A stretch of DNA of 64,000 nt from Bin87 sp026710825 (GTDB lineage Bacteria; Chloroflexota; Dehalococcoidia; Lucifugimonadales; UBA3495), in contig OZ247427.1 of the NCBI GenBank assembly GCA_965232815.1, forward strand, positions 1,736,001 through 1,800,000, written 5' to 3'. Position 1 is the stretch's first letter; every line of letters begins with the position of its first letter. A program made the translations under genes and the position numbers. The notes beneath the pieces were generated by a model. It searched no databases, was not told the origin of the DNA, and saw nothing but the letters and a program-made list of their open reading frames with translations. Below are positions 24,921 through 33,828 of this stretch, piece after piece.

Positions 24921-24949
24921 GCCCCCGCCCGATCCGGGCGGGGGCTTTT
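24921..24949 (+). terminator. Rho-independent terminator
   Basis: Perfect 11-base stem GCCCCCGCCCG / CGGGCGGGGGC with an ATC loop, followed by TTTT. Ends the 84-residue gene. Confidence 0.9.
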
Positions 24950-24960
24950 GCATGGCAAAG

Positions 24961-24989
24961 TTGCTGAGGGGGCAACCCACCGCTATACT
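24961..24989 (+). promoter_or_regulatory. Promoter giving a leaderless mRNA for the LON-domain gene
   Basis: TTGCTG (24961-24966), exactly 17 bases, TATACT (24984-24989). The expected start is near 24996, two bases before ATG 24998, and there is no Shine-Dalgarno. Confidence 0.7.
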
Positions 24990-24997
24990 GCGGCATC

Positions 24998-25687
24998 ATG
25001 GCCATCAATCCCGACGACTTTCCTCCCGGAACTACGACGGAAATTTCGCTTTTCCCGTTGAACAACGTCGTGTTGTTTCCCGGAATGCCGTTGCCGCTGC
25101 ACATTTTCGAGGAACGGTACAAGGCCATGATCGGCGACTGCGTCCAGCGTGAGGAGCCCTTCGGCGTCCTGCTGATTAAAGAAGGCAACGAGGTTGGCGA
25201 GGCAGCATCGCCCCATTCCGTGGGAACCACCGCCCGAATCGGCCAGGTCCAGCGACTGGAAGAGGGGCGGATGAATATCCTCACCCGAGGCGAGCAGCGG
25301 TTCGAACTCCTGGAGACGGTGCGAACGGTGCCGCACCTGGTTGGCTTGGTGCGGTACATCGAGGATGACGAGGGCACTGTTTCCACGACCACCGTCGCCG
25401 GCGTACGTGAACAATATGTCCAGTTGCAGCGTTACCTGACTGCAATTGCCGGAGGTTGGGATCGCGAGGTTTCAGTCCCCGAGGAACCCATTGCGCTGGC
25501 CAGCGGTTCGGCGGCTGCGCTGGCGGTCAGCCTGCCGCTGCCTCCCGACGTTCGTCAAGATTTGCTGGAGACCCGCACTGCCGGCGAACAACTTGAAAAG
25601 CTGCTCACGCTCATGCGTCAGGCCAATCGCATCGTTGCCGAGCAGGTTGAGCAGAACTCCCCGTTCAAAGGCGCGCGCCTGAACTAG
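24998..25687 (+). CDS. LON substrate-binding-domain protein
   Basis: 229-residue protein with only the N-terminal substrate-recognition domain of Lon protease (no ATPase or peptidase part). ISLFPLNNVVLFPGMPLPLHIFEERYKAM is the family start, followed by EPFGVLLI, GTTARIGQVQRLEEGRMNILTRG and RFELLETV. C-terminal helices (about 170-215) include RTAGEQLEKLLTLMRQA. Such proteins are widespread but their role is unclear; substrate delivery or sensing is suggested. The mRNA seems leaderless. Confidence 0.9.
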   Translation: MAINPDDFPPGTTTEISLFPLNNVVLFPGMPLPLHIFEERYKAMIGDCVQREEPFGVLLIKEGNEVGEAASPHSVGTTARIGQVQRLEEGRMNILTRGEQRFELLETVRTVPHLVGLVRYIEDDEGTVSTTTVAGVREQYVQLQRYLTAIAGGWDREVSVPEEPIALASGSAAALAVSLPLPPDVRQDLLETRTAGEQLEKLLTLMRQANRIVAEQVEQNSPFKGARLN

Positions 25688-25700
25688 CGTCGCCCCGGAG

Positions 25701-26444
25701 CTAATCCGGCGATTGCCGGCGCTCAAGCTCCGCTTCAAGCCGACGCGCCCGTTCTTCGGCGGCGGCAGCGCGAGCCTCGGCAGCAGCGGCCCGGCTTTCC
25801 GCGTCCGAGCGCGCTGCGATGACCTCCAGGTGTGTTTCCAAGTAGCGGTTCCCCACGGGATCCCACCAGCGCAGATTGCCCTCTTCCCAGCGCAGTTCCA
25901 GCCTCAAGGCCACGCTGTATCCTCGGCGTATGCCGTCCGATCCTTCGGCAATAGATATGGGCTGGTACGTCCCGTCCACCAGGAGGTCCCCGGCCAACGC
26001 CTCCGTGTGCCATTGCCCGCCGGAGGGGTCAAAACGCCAGTATTCTCCCACGCCCATGGTGGCGTAGTAATCCCGCTTTATTGTTTCGTCGTTCCGGCCT
26101 GTGCTGGGCGACGCCACTTCAAGGATGAAGTCAGGCGGCTTCCCCTGTTCAGAAACAATGTAGCCGTTGCTGTCCCGCCGGGCGTTCGGGTCCACGTCGA
26201 AGGCGATGAGCAGATCGGGAAACCGGACGTCCGCGTACACCGTCGTGGGTCGGAGGCTGGCGCCGATCTCGCTGATCACGATGGTGGTCTCGGGGTTGCC
26301 CAGGTGGTGGATCAGGGCGGCTGGATATCCGTGTATCAGAACGTGCTCGAAGGTGGTCACATCAAGATCCCAGGGGTCCGGATCCGGCAATCGGACCGAT
26401 CGGGGCGGATTGTACGAATTGGAGGGCCGGTTGGCGGTTGTCAT
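25701..26444 (-). CDS. Uma2-family (DUF820) PD-(D/E)XK nuclease-fold protein
   Basis: 247 residues. Fold motifs: VISEIGASLRPTTVYADVRFPDLLIAFDVD and PPDFILEVASPSTGRNDETIKRDYYATMGVGEYWRFDP, giving the D...E-x-x pattern of the DUF820 core. The C-terminal 35 residues are an alanine/glutamate/arginine coiled coil (EARAAAAEERARRLEAELE). Uma2 proteins are numerous in Chloroflexota and cyanobacteria; their DNA targets are unknown. Its start overlaps the end of the upstream binding-protein gene by four bases, so both are in one leftward operon. Confidence 0.85.
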   Translation of the reverse strand: MTTANRPSNSYNPPRSVRLPDPDPWDLDVTTFEHVLIHGYPAALIHHLGNPETTIVISEIGASLRPTTVYADVRFPDLLIAFDVDPNARRDSNGYIVSEQGKPPDFILEVASPSTGRNDETIKRDYYATMGVGEYWRFDPSGGQWHTEALAGDLLVDGTYQPISIAEGSDGIRRGYSVALRLELRWEEGNLRWWDPVGNRYLETHLEVIAARSDAESRAAAAEARAAAAEERARRLEAELERRQSPD

Positions 26445-27379
26445 CCCGAACCTCCCTTGCCGGACGTGTAGATCCGCTTGGCCCCCATTTCCGGCACCAT
26501 TCCGGAGAACAGCTCGGGATGGATCATCTCCGCCAGGATTTCCAGACCGGTAACCAGGCGTGGACCCGACCGGCTGGTGTAGTTGCTGGCGTCAATCGCG
26601 AACACACGGTTGTTTTTCACCGCGGGCAGGTCGCTCCAACCCTCCTTCTCCGTGAGCAGCGGCACGTCCTCCAACGCGCGCGGCACCTCGAACCCGCAGG
26701 GCATCAGCACCACCACCTCCGGCTGGCTCTCCACCACTGCATCCCATTCGAGCGGGAAGGACCCCATCTCCTTGTCGCCGAAACAGTTCTCGCCGCCGGC
26801 GAGTTCCACCATCTGCGGGACCCAATGCCCGCCGCACATCAGTGGGTCTGTCCATTCCAGGTGCAGCACCCTCGGCCGGTTGGCGGCCAGTTCGGAGCGC
26901 TCCGTTACCGCGTCGATGCGTTCCTGCATGCGGGTGGTTACCCGTTCAGCCGCGCTCTCTGACCCGGTGGCCCTACCGACGCGGCGCACATCCTCAAGAA
27001 TATCGCCCAGGTACTGCGGGTCCAGGGACAGCACTTCCGGCTCCTTGTCCATGTTGGCGGTGGACTCGGCAACCTGCCGAGACGACACCGCTCAAACCTC
27101 GCAGATGGCCTGGGTCAGCAGGAGGTCAGGATTGGCCGCGTCCAGGATGTCCTGGTCGATATGATAAATGCCCAGGCCTTCGGCCAGCCTTTCCGAGATA
27201 ACTCGGCTGATCTCTCCGCTGCTGGGATTGGTCCCTTCGAAAACGCTGCGCACCACCCACGGTTTGTTTCGCGCCGCGGCCGGGTAGTCGCATTCGTGGG
27301 TCACGCCGTAGAGTTGGTCCTCAAGCCCCAGCGAATAGACGATCTCGGTGGCGGAGGGCAAAAAAGAGCAGATACGCAT
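26441..27379 (-). CDS. Cobalamin-type ABC transporter substrate-binding protein, probable selenoprotein (in-frame UGA)
   Basis: 312-residue binding protein of the BtuF-like COG0614 family if the in-frame TGA at 27092-27094 is read through. Before the TGA: RICSFLPSATEIVYSLGL, YGVTHECDYP and DLLLTQAICEV (to residue 95). After it, in the same frame: AVSSRQVAEST..., EVLSLDPQYLGDILEDVRRVG, RPRVLHLEWTDPLMCGGHWVPQM and NNRVFAIDASNY. Family members normally read CxVCAVS here, so the UGA replaces the second Cys of a CxxC (C93, U96). A stem-loop resembling a bacterial SECIS starts one base after the UGA. No export signal is visible, as in other members of this soluble branch. A point nonsense mutation is the alternative. 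Other transporter subunits are not adjacent. Confidence 0.75.
27057..27091 (-). promoter_or_regulatory. Putative bacterial SECIS element
   Basis: Immediately after the UGA on the minus strand: lower stem GCGGUG/CACCGC (27086-27091 with 27057-27062), internal loop UCGU/UC, upper stem CUCGGC/GCCGAG (27076-27081 with 27065-27070), apical loop AGGUU (27071-27075). The loop with its closing pairs, GCAGGUUGC, is nearly that of E. coli fdhF (GCAGGUCUGC), and lies 16 bases from the UGA, within the known 16-37 base window. Confidence 0.7.
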
Positions 27380-27496
27380 CGTCGAACCGGTCCTGTGTGC
27401 TGTGCGATCCCCTGGGCGCCGCGTTCCATTACGTGGCGACCCTGCGGCATTTTAGCACTTTCCCGAACGCCCCACGCCCGGAACTGCGCTGGCCCG

Positions 27497-29521
27497 TCAG
27501 TCGCTCTCCGGCTGTTCGATGCGTTGACCGGTTTCTCGCGTTCGATCGGGATCTGGCGCTCGATTGTCGGGGTCCCGGGTTCGATTGGGGTAGCGCAGTT
27601 GCGCCATGTGCTCTTCGAGGATGCGCCACACTCTGTCGGCCGCTTCCTCCGCTGCGTGCCTCTCAGGGTCTCCAGCGGAACGCCTCGGGTTTCCGGCGGG
27701 TGTGTGCTGTCCATCGCGCAATGACGGCGTTTCCGGGTCTATGGGCGAGAACACGTCATCCTGCGTGCTGGCCTCGGCCGTTGGCGCTGTCACCCGTGGG
27801 TTGGGTGCGACGAATGCCTCGTGAAATGCCGATTCGAGCGCTCGGTGGATGTGAAAACCTACAAACACCAACGCTGCCGCCGAGGTCAACAGGAGCAGAA
27901 TGGGCAGGGGAGCCGACAGCGAACCCAACTGGAACAGCCGGATGGTCAGCGGCATCAGGAACAGAATCGCCACCACCAGCAAAACGGTTGCCATGCCGTC
28001 CTGCATGATCGTCCTGAGGGTGAATCGGCCGGGTTCTCCGGACCGTGCCCACCGGGTCGCGCCGGCGGTGAGCCGCGCCAGTATGCGCAGTTCCCGCCAG
28101 ATGGCTATGGCCGGCGGAATCCCCAGACCAATGGTGGCTCCACCAAATATCAGGCCCAGAACGTCCTCCGGTATGGGCACGATGCCAGTCAGGAATTCCG
28201 GCAACGTATAGACCGCTATCGTGCCGATGGCGGTGAGAATCGTGATGATCAGGATGTTGATCAGTATCTGCCGGACCAGGCTTTTCAGTACGCGACCGGT
28301 CGGACCGGGCAGGGAAAACGCTGACCAGAACGTGTTCAGGCCCAGGTGAATCGCCAGGTCAATCTCCACCAGGGTCGACGGAGCCTTGCGCGCCACCCAG
28401 GCGCACAGCGGCAGAGCGAAACGGGAAGTCAACGGCGCCAGCACGGAGGTGATCGCGGTGACGATTGCCAGCACGGGGCCTACAATCGCGCCCGCCACTG
28501 CGTCCGCCGCGCTCAGGCGACCGATCGCCAGCGAAAACTCACCCATCTGCGGCATCGACATTCCCACCTGTACCGCCTGCTGCGAGCTGCGCCCGGACAG
28601 GATGGATCCGATGGTGTTGGCGATTATCTTGCCGGCCATGAATACGACCACGACCACCAGCGCCGGCAGGATGAAATCGTCCAGGGTCCGGTAGTCGATC
28701 AGCATCCCGATGGACATGAAGAACAGCGCGCCGAACATGTCCCGCACCGGGCTCACCAGTCGGGTCACGCGTCCTGCCGCGTCCGTGTCCCCGATGACCA
28801 CGCCGATCAGGAACGACCCGGCGGCGGCCGATAATCCAAGGAACTGCGCGCCCAGGGCGAGTCCAAAGCAGCACCCCAAAGACGCCAGCAGCAGCGTCTC
28901 GTCAGATCTGGTCCGCGACAGCAGACGCATCAGCCTCGGCACCAGCAGCGTTCCGAAAGCCAACGCGGCTACGCAGAAAATCGCCAGCTTGGCCACCAGC
29001 CAACTGATGGCGCCCACGTCTGCAGAACCAGTGGTCCCGATTCCGGCCAGCAGGGTCAGCAGGACCACCGCCGCGAAATCCTCCACCAGCAGGATCCCAA
29101 CTATCGTTTGTCCCCAGCCCGAGCGCAGGTTCCCGCTGTCCCGCAACCCTTTCAACAGGATCGCAGAGCTGCTGATTGCCATCGCGCCGCCCAGGTAGAG
29201 ACCGCTGGCTCCGGAGATGCCGAGCAGTTTGTTGGCGACCAGGACTCCCAGCAGCGTGAGAGTGGTGATCTCCACGACACCGATGACCAGGACCAGGAAT
29301 CCGATCTCGCGGATGCGTCGCCATCCCAGTTCCAACCCTATGCCGAACAGGAGCAGAATGAGCCCCAACTCGGCCATCAACCCGATTGTGTCCAGGTTGG
29401 TGATCACCGGGGTAGGCAGGGTGAACGGCCCGATCAGCAGTCCGGCCGCCAGGTAGCCCAGCACCGGCGGTTGCCACACCAGGCGAGCGAAAGCCAGCCC
29501 GGCAGCGGCAATCGCCATCAC
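27497..29521 (-). CDS. Cation:proton antiporter (CPA2/KefB-like)
   Basis: 674-residue monovalent cation/proton antiporter. About twelve spans in the CPA2 core (1-390): PPVLGYLAAGLLIGP, LMAELGLILLLFGIGLEL, GGAMAISSSAILLKGLRDSG and the VEDFAAVVLL site, then SPVRDMFGALFFMSIGMLIDY. A second block of hydrophobic segments (about 430-590) and a polar, Pro/Arg-rich tail (about 600-674) follow; no TrkA-N domain is seen. Span 1 looks too short from GTG 29521. The frame stays open upstream as LLAIFPAGLSEEAAGHLKDF with no ATG, GTG or TTG, so a rarer start codon near 29600 is possible. Confidence 0.85.
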   Translation of the reverse strand: MMAIAAAGLAFARLVWQPPVLGYLAAGLLIGPFTLPTPVITNLDTIGLMAELGLILLLFGIGLELGWRRIREIGFLVLVIGVVEITTLTLLGVLVANKLLGISGASGLYLGGAMAISSSAILLKGLRDSGNLRSGWGQTIVGILLVEDFAAVVLLTLLAGIGTTGSADVGAISWLVAKLAIFCVAALAFGTLLVPRLMRLLSRTRSDETLLLASLGCCFGLALGAQFLGLSAAAGSFLIGVVIGDTDAAGRVTRLVSPVRDMFGALFFMSIGMLIDYRTLDDFILPALVVVVVFMAGKIIANTIGSILSGRSSQQAVQVGMSMPQMGEFSLAIGRLSAADAVAGAIVGPVLAIVTAITSVLAPLTSRFALPLCAWVARKAPSTLVEIDLAIHLGLNTFWSAFSLPGPTGRVLKSLVRQILINILIITILTAIGTIAVYTLPEFLTGIVPIPEDVLGLIFGGATIGLGIPPAIAIWRELRILARLTAGATRWARSGEPGRFTLRTIMQDGMATVLLVVAILFLMPLTIRLFQLGSLSAPLPILLLLTSAAALVFVGFHIHRALESAFHEAFVAPNPRVTAPTAEASTQDDVFSPIDPETPSLRDGQHTPAGNPRRSAGDPERHAAEEAADRVWRILEEHMAQLRYPNRTRDPDNRAPDPDRTRETGQRIEQPESD

Positions 29522-29665
29522 TATGGCGAAATCCTTCAGGTGCCCGGCCGCCTCCTCAGAGAGTCCGGCAGGGAATATGGCAAGCAGAATCTCTATCGAA
29601 TCTCTCCTGCCCTGGGGAAATTGAACACGCCGCCCGGCCCGTCAAGCCGGCCGGGTGCGTCAAAT

Positions 29666-29695
29666 TGTAGGGGCGAATAGTCATTCGCCCCTACA
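29666..29695. repeat. Palindromic repeat, GGGGCGAAT family
   Basis: Complete copy: TGTAGGGGCGAATAGTCATT then CGCCCCTACA; inverted except for the AGTC centre. Serves as the reference for the IS110 target at 11911-11937. Confidence 0.9.
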
Positions 29696-29807
29696 CCTTT
29701 GTGATGCTGGGTTGGCGCTAGCTGCCGTGCTTCTGGCGTGCGTCAGCGACGAATTCAGCGGTTACGGAAGTGCTTGGGGTCGCCACGGCGACCGAACCGT
29801 AAAGGGG

Positions 29808-30167
29808 TCAACGCTTTTTCCAGGTGTCCACCAGGTAGTTGCCCTGGTCGTCGTCCACACCCCATATCTTGAAGTGGATGCGCACGTCGGCGTAAACGCT
29901 GAGATCGCCGGGGGTGGCGTCCGGGTCGCGATAGGCTTCCGCGGAGACTTCCATGAAGTCCACGGGCGAGTCGTCGGTCAGGGCGATGCGCTCCACCATG
30001 TTGACGGCGCAGGCCGTGATGCCGGACAGGAAGTATTCGCCGGCGCCCACGAAGTCCCCGGTGCTGTCATCGGCAACCCAATGGTGGGTGCGAGCGTTGC
30101 AGATCGCCCTGCCGTGGGTGCCCGAACTGCAAGTTTCTACCAGGTAGGCTCTTTCCAACGTAGCCAT
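29808..30167 (-). CDS. OsmC-like protein, short form
   Basis: 119-residue member of the OsmC/Ohr fold. GAGEYFLSGITACAVNMVERIA carries the first conserved Cys and helix, and DFMEVSAEAYRD and DLSVYADVRIHFKIWGVDDDQG the following strands. The usual C-terminal helix with the second Cys (CPV motif) is missing, because the protein ends about 15-20 residues early at DTWKKR, so peroxidase activity is doubtful. Strong AAGGAGG before the ATG. Alone between a palindromic repeat and the ispD region. Confidence 0.7.
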   Translation of the reverse strand: MATLERAYLVETCSSGTHGRAICNARTHHWVADDSTGDFVGAGEYFLSGITACAVNMVERIALTDDSPVDFMEVSAEAYRDPDATPGDLSVYADVRIHFKIWGVDDDQGNYLVDTWKKR

Positions 30168-30478
30168 AGCTACCCTCCTTGTGGTGGTGTGGGTTGGGTC
30201 TTTACTGTCCGGCGGCTACGCAGTTCCTCCCGAATAAATGATGAGGTACCCCTGTTGGAACTCAGTCCGCTGGACACAAAAATTTGAAGCGTAAGTCATA
30301 TCGTCAAGGTATTGGTGGTAGAATAGACGAATCATAAACTACGGCCGCATTATCGCCAATCGTGGATAACTGTGGCTAGTGCGCTTTTTTAGAATCGGCC
30401 CAGATATTCGACAGCTTTGCCCGTGGATTAACTAATCTGCGGTCGGATTTGGAGCTTCTTTAAAGCGCAGCGCAGAAC
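30168..30478. other. Intergenic region between osmC-like and ispD genes
   Basis: About 310 bases separating divergent genes. It is AT-rich in the middle (30290-30420), as expected for promoters of both, but I cannot point to a clear -35/-10 pair. No repeat family member, RNA gene or coding sequence seen. Confidence 0.4.
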
Positions 30479-31186
30479 ATGTCAGAGTCCGAGAGTCTCC
30501 AGTCTGTCCCGGTTGCTGAGGGTAGCGGTATGGGTGTGGTGGTGGTCGCCGCCGGGCGCAGCACGCGCATGGGCGGCACGGACAAGACGTTCGCCGAAAT
30601 CCATGGCATCCCCCTGGTGGTCCACACGCTGCGTCGTTTGGCCCAGTCCCCAGCCGTTTCCCGCATTGCGCTGGTTGTCGCCGAAGACGCCGTGGCCCGG
30701 GCCGAGAGCATGATCCCACGATACGCAATCGACAAGGTCTCGGCGGTGTGCGCCGGCGGGGAGCGCCGGCAGGATTCCGTGTACGCCGGGCTGGTGGCTC
30801 TGGGCGATAGTCAGTGGGTCGCCGTTCACGACGGCGCGCGCCCCTGCATCTCGGAGGATGTGCTGGACCGGGCGCTCCGGGCGGCTCAGCGGTGGTCGGC
30901 GGCGGTCGCGGCGGTGCCGGTCAAAGACACCATCAAGGTTGTCGACGACGATAACGTCGTCACCGATACGCCCGAACGGTCCACCCTCTGGGCTGCCCAG
31001 ACTCCCCAGGTTTTTGACTACGGCCTGTTGATGCGTGCCCACCGGTCCGCGTCTGCGGAATACACCGATGACGCCAGCATGGTCGAAGCGATGGGACAAT
31101 CGGTGCGAATTTTTTTGGGCAGCTACGAGAACCTCAAAGTGACCACACCCGAGGACCTTGCGTTCGTAAGCCAGTTGCTGACCTGA
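30479..31186 (+). CDS. ispD: 2-C-methyl-D-erythritol 4-phosphate cytidylyltransferase
   Basis: 235-residue enzyme of the MEP pathway: MEP + CTP to CDP-ME. VVVVAAGRSTRMGGTDKTF is the nucleotide-binding loop, GGERRQDSVYAGL contacts CTP, VAVHDGARPCIS and VPVKDTIKVV bind the substrate, and TLWAAQTPQVFDYGLL with YTDDASMVEAMG completes the family signature. The first 17 residues are extra; ATG 30530 (MGVVVVAAGR) with GAGGG upstream is a credible shorter start. Heads the ispD-X-ispF-cysS cluster. Confidence 0.95.
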   Translation: MSESESLQSVPVAEGSGMGVVVVAAGRSTRMGGTDKTFAEIHGIPLVVHTLRRLAQSPAVSRIALVVAEDAVARAESMIPRYAIDKVSAVCAGGERRQDSVYAGLVALGDSQWVAVHDGARPCISEDVLDRALRAAQRWSAAVAAVPVKDTIKVVDDDNVVTDTPERSTLWAAQTPQVFDYGLLMRAHRSASAEYTDDASMVEAMGQSVRIFLGSYENLKVTTPEDLAFVSQLLT

Positions 31187-31349
31187 AACGTCGGTTTCGG
31201 CTCGAAAAGCCGGTAACTGACGTGGGAAATTGCTAGCGTCCACGATCCCGACGACACTATCATGTGATACACGGCATTAATTTGGTTCCAGCGCGCCCAA
31301 AGCGTGCGGAGCCGTGTTAGACTGCCGTCCTGAATTTGGAGGTTACCAA

Positions 31350-31790
31350 ATGGCTGCCAGCAGCGTCAGCCGGGAACGCTACCGGGAATACGCACATTTC
31401 CTGCGTGTCAGCGCGGATGGTCTGAACCCGTCCGTAGCTCCCGGCCGTCCACGGAGGCTACGCTCCCAGGTGAACATCGAGAGGAACAAATTCCTCTATT
31501 GGGAGGTGGTCTGGATCCTCATTGCGGTGGTAACTCTGGTACCCATGCTGATGCTGGCTGCTGTTGAGTTCAACCTGCCCCTTCCGCAAACCATCGCGGC
31601 ACGCGCCGAAACGTTGCATGTCCAGTTCGTAGCGTTCGAGAACCCCCTGGTGGCGGCGGCCGTGATCGGTTCCGCAATAATGTTCCCCGTTTCCATCGGC
31701 GTGGCGTTTGCTCCCATCCTGGCCAACGCGGATGCCATCGGTGACCTGGACCGAGCGCATCGCGCGCTGAAATCCGTCGAAAAATCGTAA
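31350..31790 (+). CDS. Small membrane protein between ispD and ispF
   Basis: 146 residues from ATG 31350, which has GGAGG seven bases upstream. N-terminal 50 residues are basic and soluble (SRERYREYAHFLRV, RPRRLRSQVNIERN), followed by two membrane spans (about 51-73 and 98-121, EVVWILIAVVTLVPMLMLAA and PLVAAAVIGSAIMFPVSIGV). No family recognised. Lies between two genes of the same pathway, which are fused or adjacent in many bacteria; a role there is speculation. Confidence 0.7.
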   Translation: MAASSVSRERYREYAHFLRVSADGLNPSVAPGRPRRLRSQVNIERNKFLYWEVVWILIAVVTLVPMLMLAAVEFNLPLPQTIAARAETLHVQFVAFENPLVAAAVIGSAIMFPVSIGVAFAPILANADAIGDLDRAHRALKSVEKS

Positions 31791-31850
31791 ACGGGCGAAG
31801 TCGCCACGCCCCCGGAAATAGCCCAGCGCTCCCCGCGACGAGAATCGAGA

Positions 31851-32330
31851 GTGGAATACCGCGTTGGAACCGGAACGGATGCCCATGGCCTGGCGGATGA
31901 CCGAGACCTGATCCTTGGCGGCGTCTCGATACCTCACCCTCGTGGACTCGCCGGACACAGCGACGGCGACGTCCTCAGCCACGCCATCATCGACGCCCTC
32001 CTCGGCGCGGCCGGCGCCGGGGACATCGGCATGCACTTCCCGCCCGGTGATCCGTCCCTGGCCGGTATCAGCAGCCTGCTGCTCCTTGAACGCACCGCCT
32101 CGGTCCTGGGCGCGGACGGTTGGTGCATCGTCAACGTTGATGCTACAATTCTTGCGCAGCGGCCCCGATTGTCACCTCACGCGGCGGACATGCGTAACAA
32201 CATCGCCTCCGCGCTGTCCGTCGAACCGCCGCAGATCAGCGTAAAAGCCACGACCACCGACTACCTCGGCTTCACAGGCAGGGAAGAGGGTATCGCGGCT
32301 ACCGCAGTGGCCCTCCTCTCGCGGCCGTAA
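31851..32330 (+). CDS. ispF: 2-C-methyl-D-erythritol 2,4-cyclodiphosphate synthase
   Basis: 159-residue trimeric enzyme converting CDP-ME 2-phosphate to MEcPP. Zinc ligands D10 and H12 (GTGTDAHGL) and H44 (GHSDGDVLSHAIIDALLGAA), then GAGDIGMHFPPGDP, CIVNVDATILAQRPRLSPH and VKATTTDYLGFTGREEGIAA, the last the nucleotide/phosphate-binding turn. GTG start at 31851. IspE is not in the cluster. Confidence 0.95.
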   Translation: MEYRVGTGTDAHGLADDRDLILGGVSIPHPRGLAGHSDGDVLSHAIIDALLGAAGAGDIGMHFPPGDPSLAGISSLLLLERTASVLGADGWCIVNVDATILAQRPRLSPHAADMRNNIASALSVEPPQISVKATTTDYLGFTGREEGIAATAVALLSRP

Positions 32331-32423
32331 CATATCGCCGCCCCGACGCAATCAGCCAACTTGCTCCGCATCCAATAGACCTTCGCATCAAATAATCCCC
32401 AGCAGCCAACACGCCCCCACTTT

Positions 32424-33797
32424 ATGAAACTCTACAATACCCTGAGCGGACGGCTGGAAGAGTTCGTCCCCGTTAATGCCGACGAAGTAAAAATGTACGT
32501 CTGCGGCGTGACTCCCTATTCGTCAACCCACGTCGGCCACGCCCTCAGTTACGTCGTTTTCGACACGCTGCGCCGCTACCTTGAGTACACCGGCTACAAG
32601 GTCCGCCACGTCCAGAACTTCACCGACGTCGACGATAAGATAATCCAGCGTGCGCAGGAGAGCGGCGTTTCCGAGGATGAACTGGTCGATGAATTCATCG
32701 GCGACTACTTCCACACCATGGACGCGCTGAACATCCAGCGCGCCTCCGAGTACCCCCGCGCCACCAGGGAGATTCCCCGCATCCTCGACGCCATCGCCGG
32801 CCTCATTGACCGCGGACACGCCTACCCCGCCGCTGGCGACGTCTATTTCCGCGTCACCAGCAAGGACGACTACGGGAAGCTCAGCCACCGCACGCTGGAC
32901 AGCATGATCGCCGGCGCCCGCATCCAGGTGGATGAGAACAAGGAACACCCCATGGACTTCGTGCTCTGGAAGGGCGCCAAACCCGGCGAACCCTCCTGGG
33001 AAAGCCCCTGGGGCCCCGGCCGTCCCGGCTGGCATATCGAATGCACCGCCATGTCCCTGGAATACCTGGGCGAGCAGCTGGACATCCACGGCGGCGGCCA
33101 GGACTTGGTGTTCCCGCATCACGAGAACGAAATCGCCCAGAGCGAGTGCTACACGGGAGCCAAGCCCTTCTCGCGCTACTGGATGCACAACGGCCTGCTG
33201 CAGCTGGGCTCCGACAAGATGAGCAAGTCCCTGGGCAATTTGGTGTCGGTTGCTGATGCATTGGAAGAATTCACTCCCGACGCAATGCGGCTCTATTTCC
33301 TCAGCAGCCATTACCGCAGCCCCCTGGCCTACAGCGACGAGGGAGCCGCCGCGGTCGAACGGAGCCTGGAGCGGGTTCGCCACGCCCTGACCCCCGGCAA
33401 CGGTTCCGGTCCCCAGGTCGATGCCGCCGAGCATCGTGCCCGCTTTACCGCCGCCATGGAAGACGACCTCAACACCCCGCAGGCGGTGGCGGTCCTGTTC
33501 GACCTGGCGCGCGACATCAACCGGGGCAGGGATGCCGGCCAGGGCATCGAAGACGGCCAGTCCACGCTGCGCGAGTTGGGCGACGTCCTGGGTCTTACCT
33601 TCAGCGAGCGCGTCAGCAGCGCCAGCGAGTTGGCGGCCGCTCCGTTCATAGACCTGCTGGTATCGGTGCGAACCGAACTCCGTGCCGCCCGCCAGTTCGC
33701 CCTGGCCGACCAGATCCGCGACAGCCTCGCCGAGCAGGGCGTCGCGCTGGAGGACAGCGCCCAGGGCACCCAGTGGCAATACCAGAGCCCCAGTTAG
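32424..33797 (+). CDS. cysS: Cysteinyl-tRNA synthetase
   Basis: 457-residue class I synthetase that charges tRNA-Cys. CGVTPYSSTHVGHA contains the first zinc Cys (C27) and the HIGH-type motif (H36-V-G-H39), NFTDVDDKII follows, RPGWHIECTAMS and DIHGGGQDLVFPHHENEIAQSE give the remaining zinc ligands, and SDKMSKSLGN is the KMSKS loop. The C-terminal helical domain (about 330-457) is complete. It follows ispF by 93 bases, the order seen in many Chloroflexota and Actinobacteria. Confidence 0.97.
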   Translation: MKLYNTLSGRLEEFVPVNADEVKMYVCGVTPYSSTHVGHALSYVVFDTLRRYLEYTGYKVRHVQNFTDVDDKIIQRAQESGVSEDELVDEFIGDYFHTMDALNIQRASEYPRATREIPRILDAIAGLIDRGHAYPAAGDVYFRVTSKDDYGKLSHRTLDSMIAGARIQVDENKEHPMDFVLWKGAKPGEPSWESPWGPGRPGWHIECTAMSLEYLGEQLDIHGGGQDLVFPHHENEIAQSECYTGAKPFSRYWMHNGLLQLGSDKMSKSLGNLVSVADALEEFTPDAMRLYFLSSHYRSPLAYSDEGAAAVERSLERVRHALTPGNGSGPQVDAAEHRARFTAAMEDDLNTPQAVAVLFDLARDINRGRDAGQGIEDGQSTLRELGDVLGLTFSERVSSASELAAAPFIDLLVSVRTELRAARQFALADQIRDSLAEQGVALEDSAQGTQWQYQSPS

Positions 33798-33828
33798 CGG
33801 CCCTGGTCGACGCGCATATTCCTCAACC

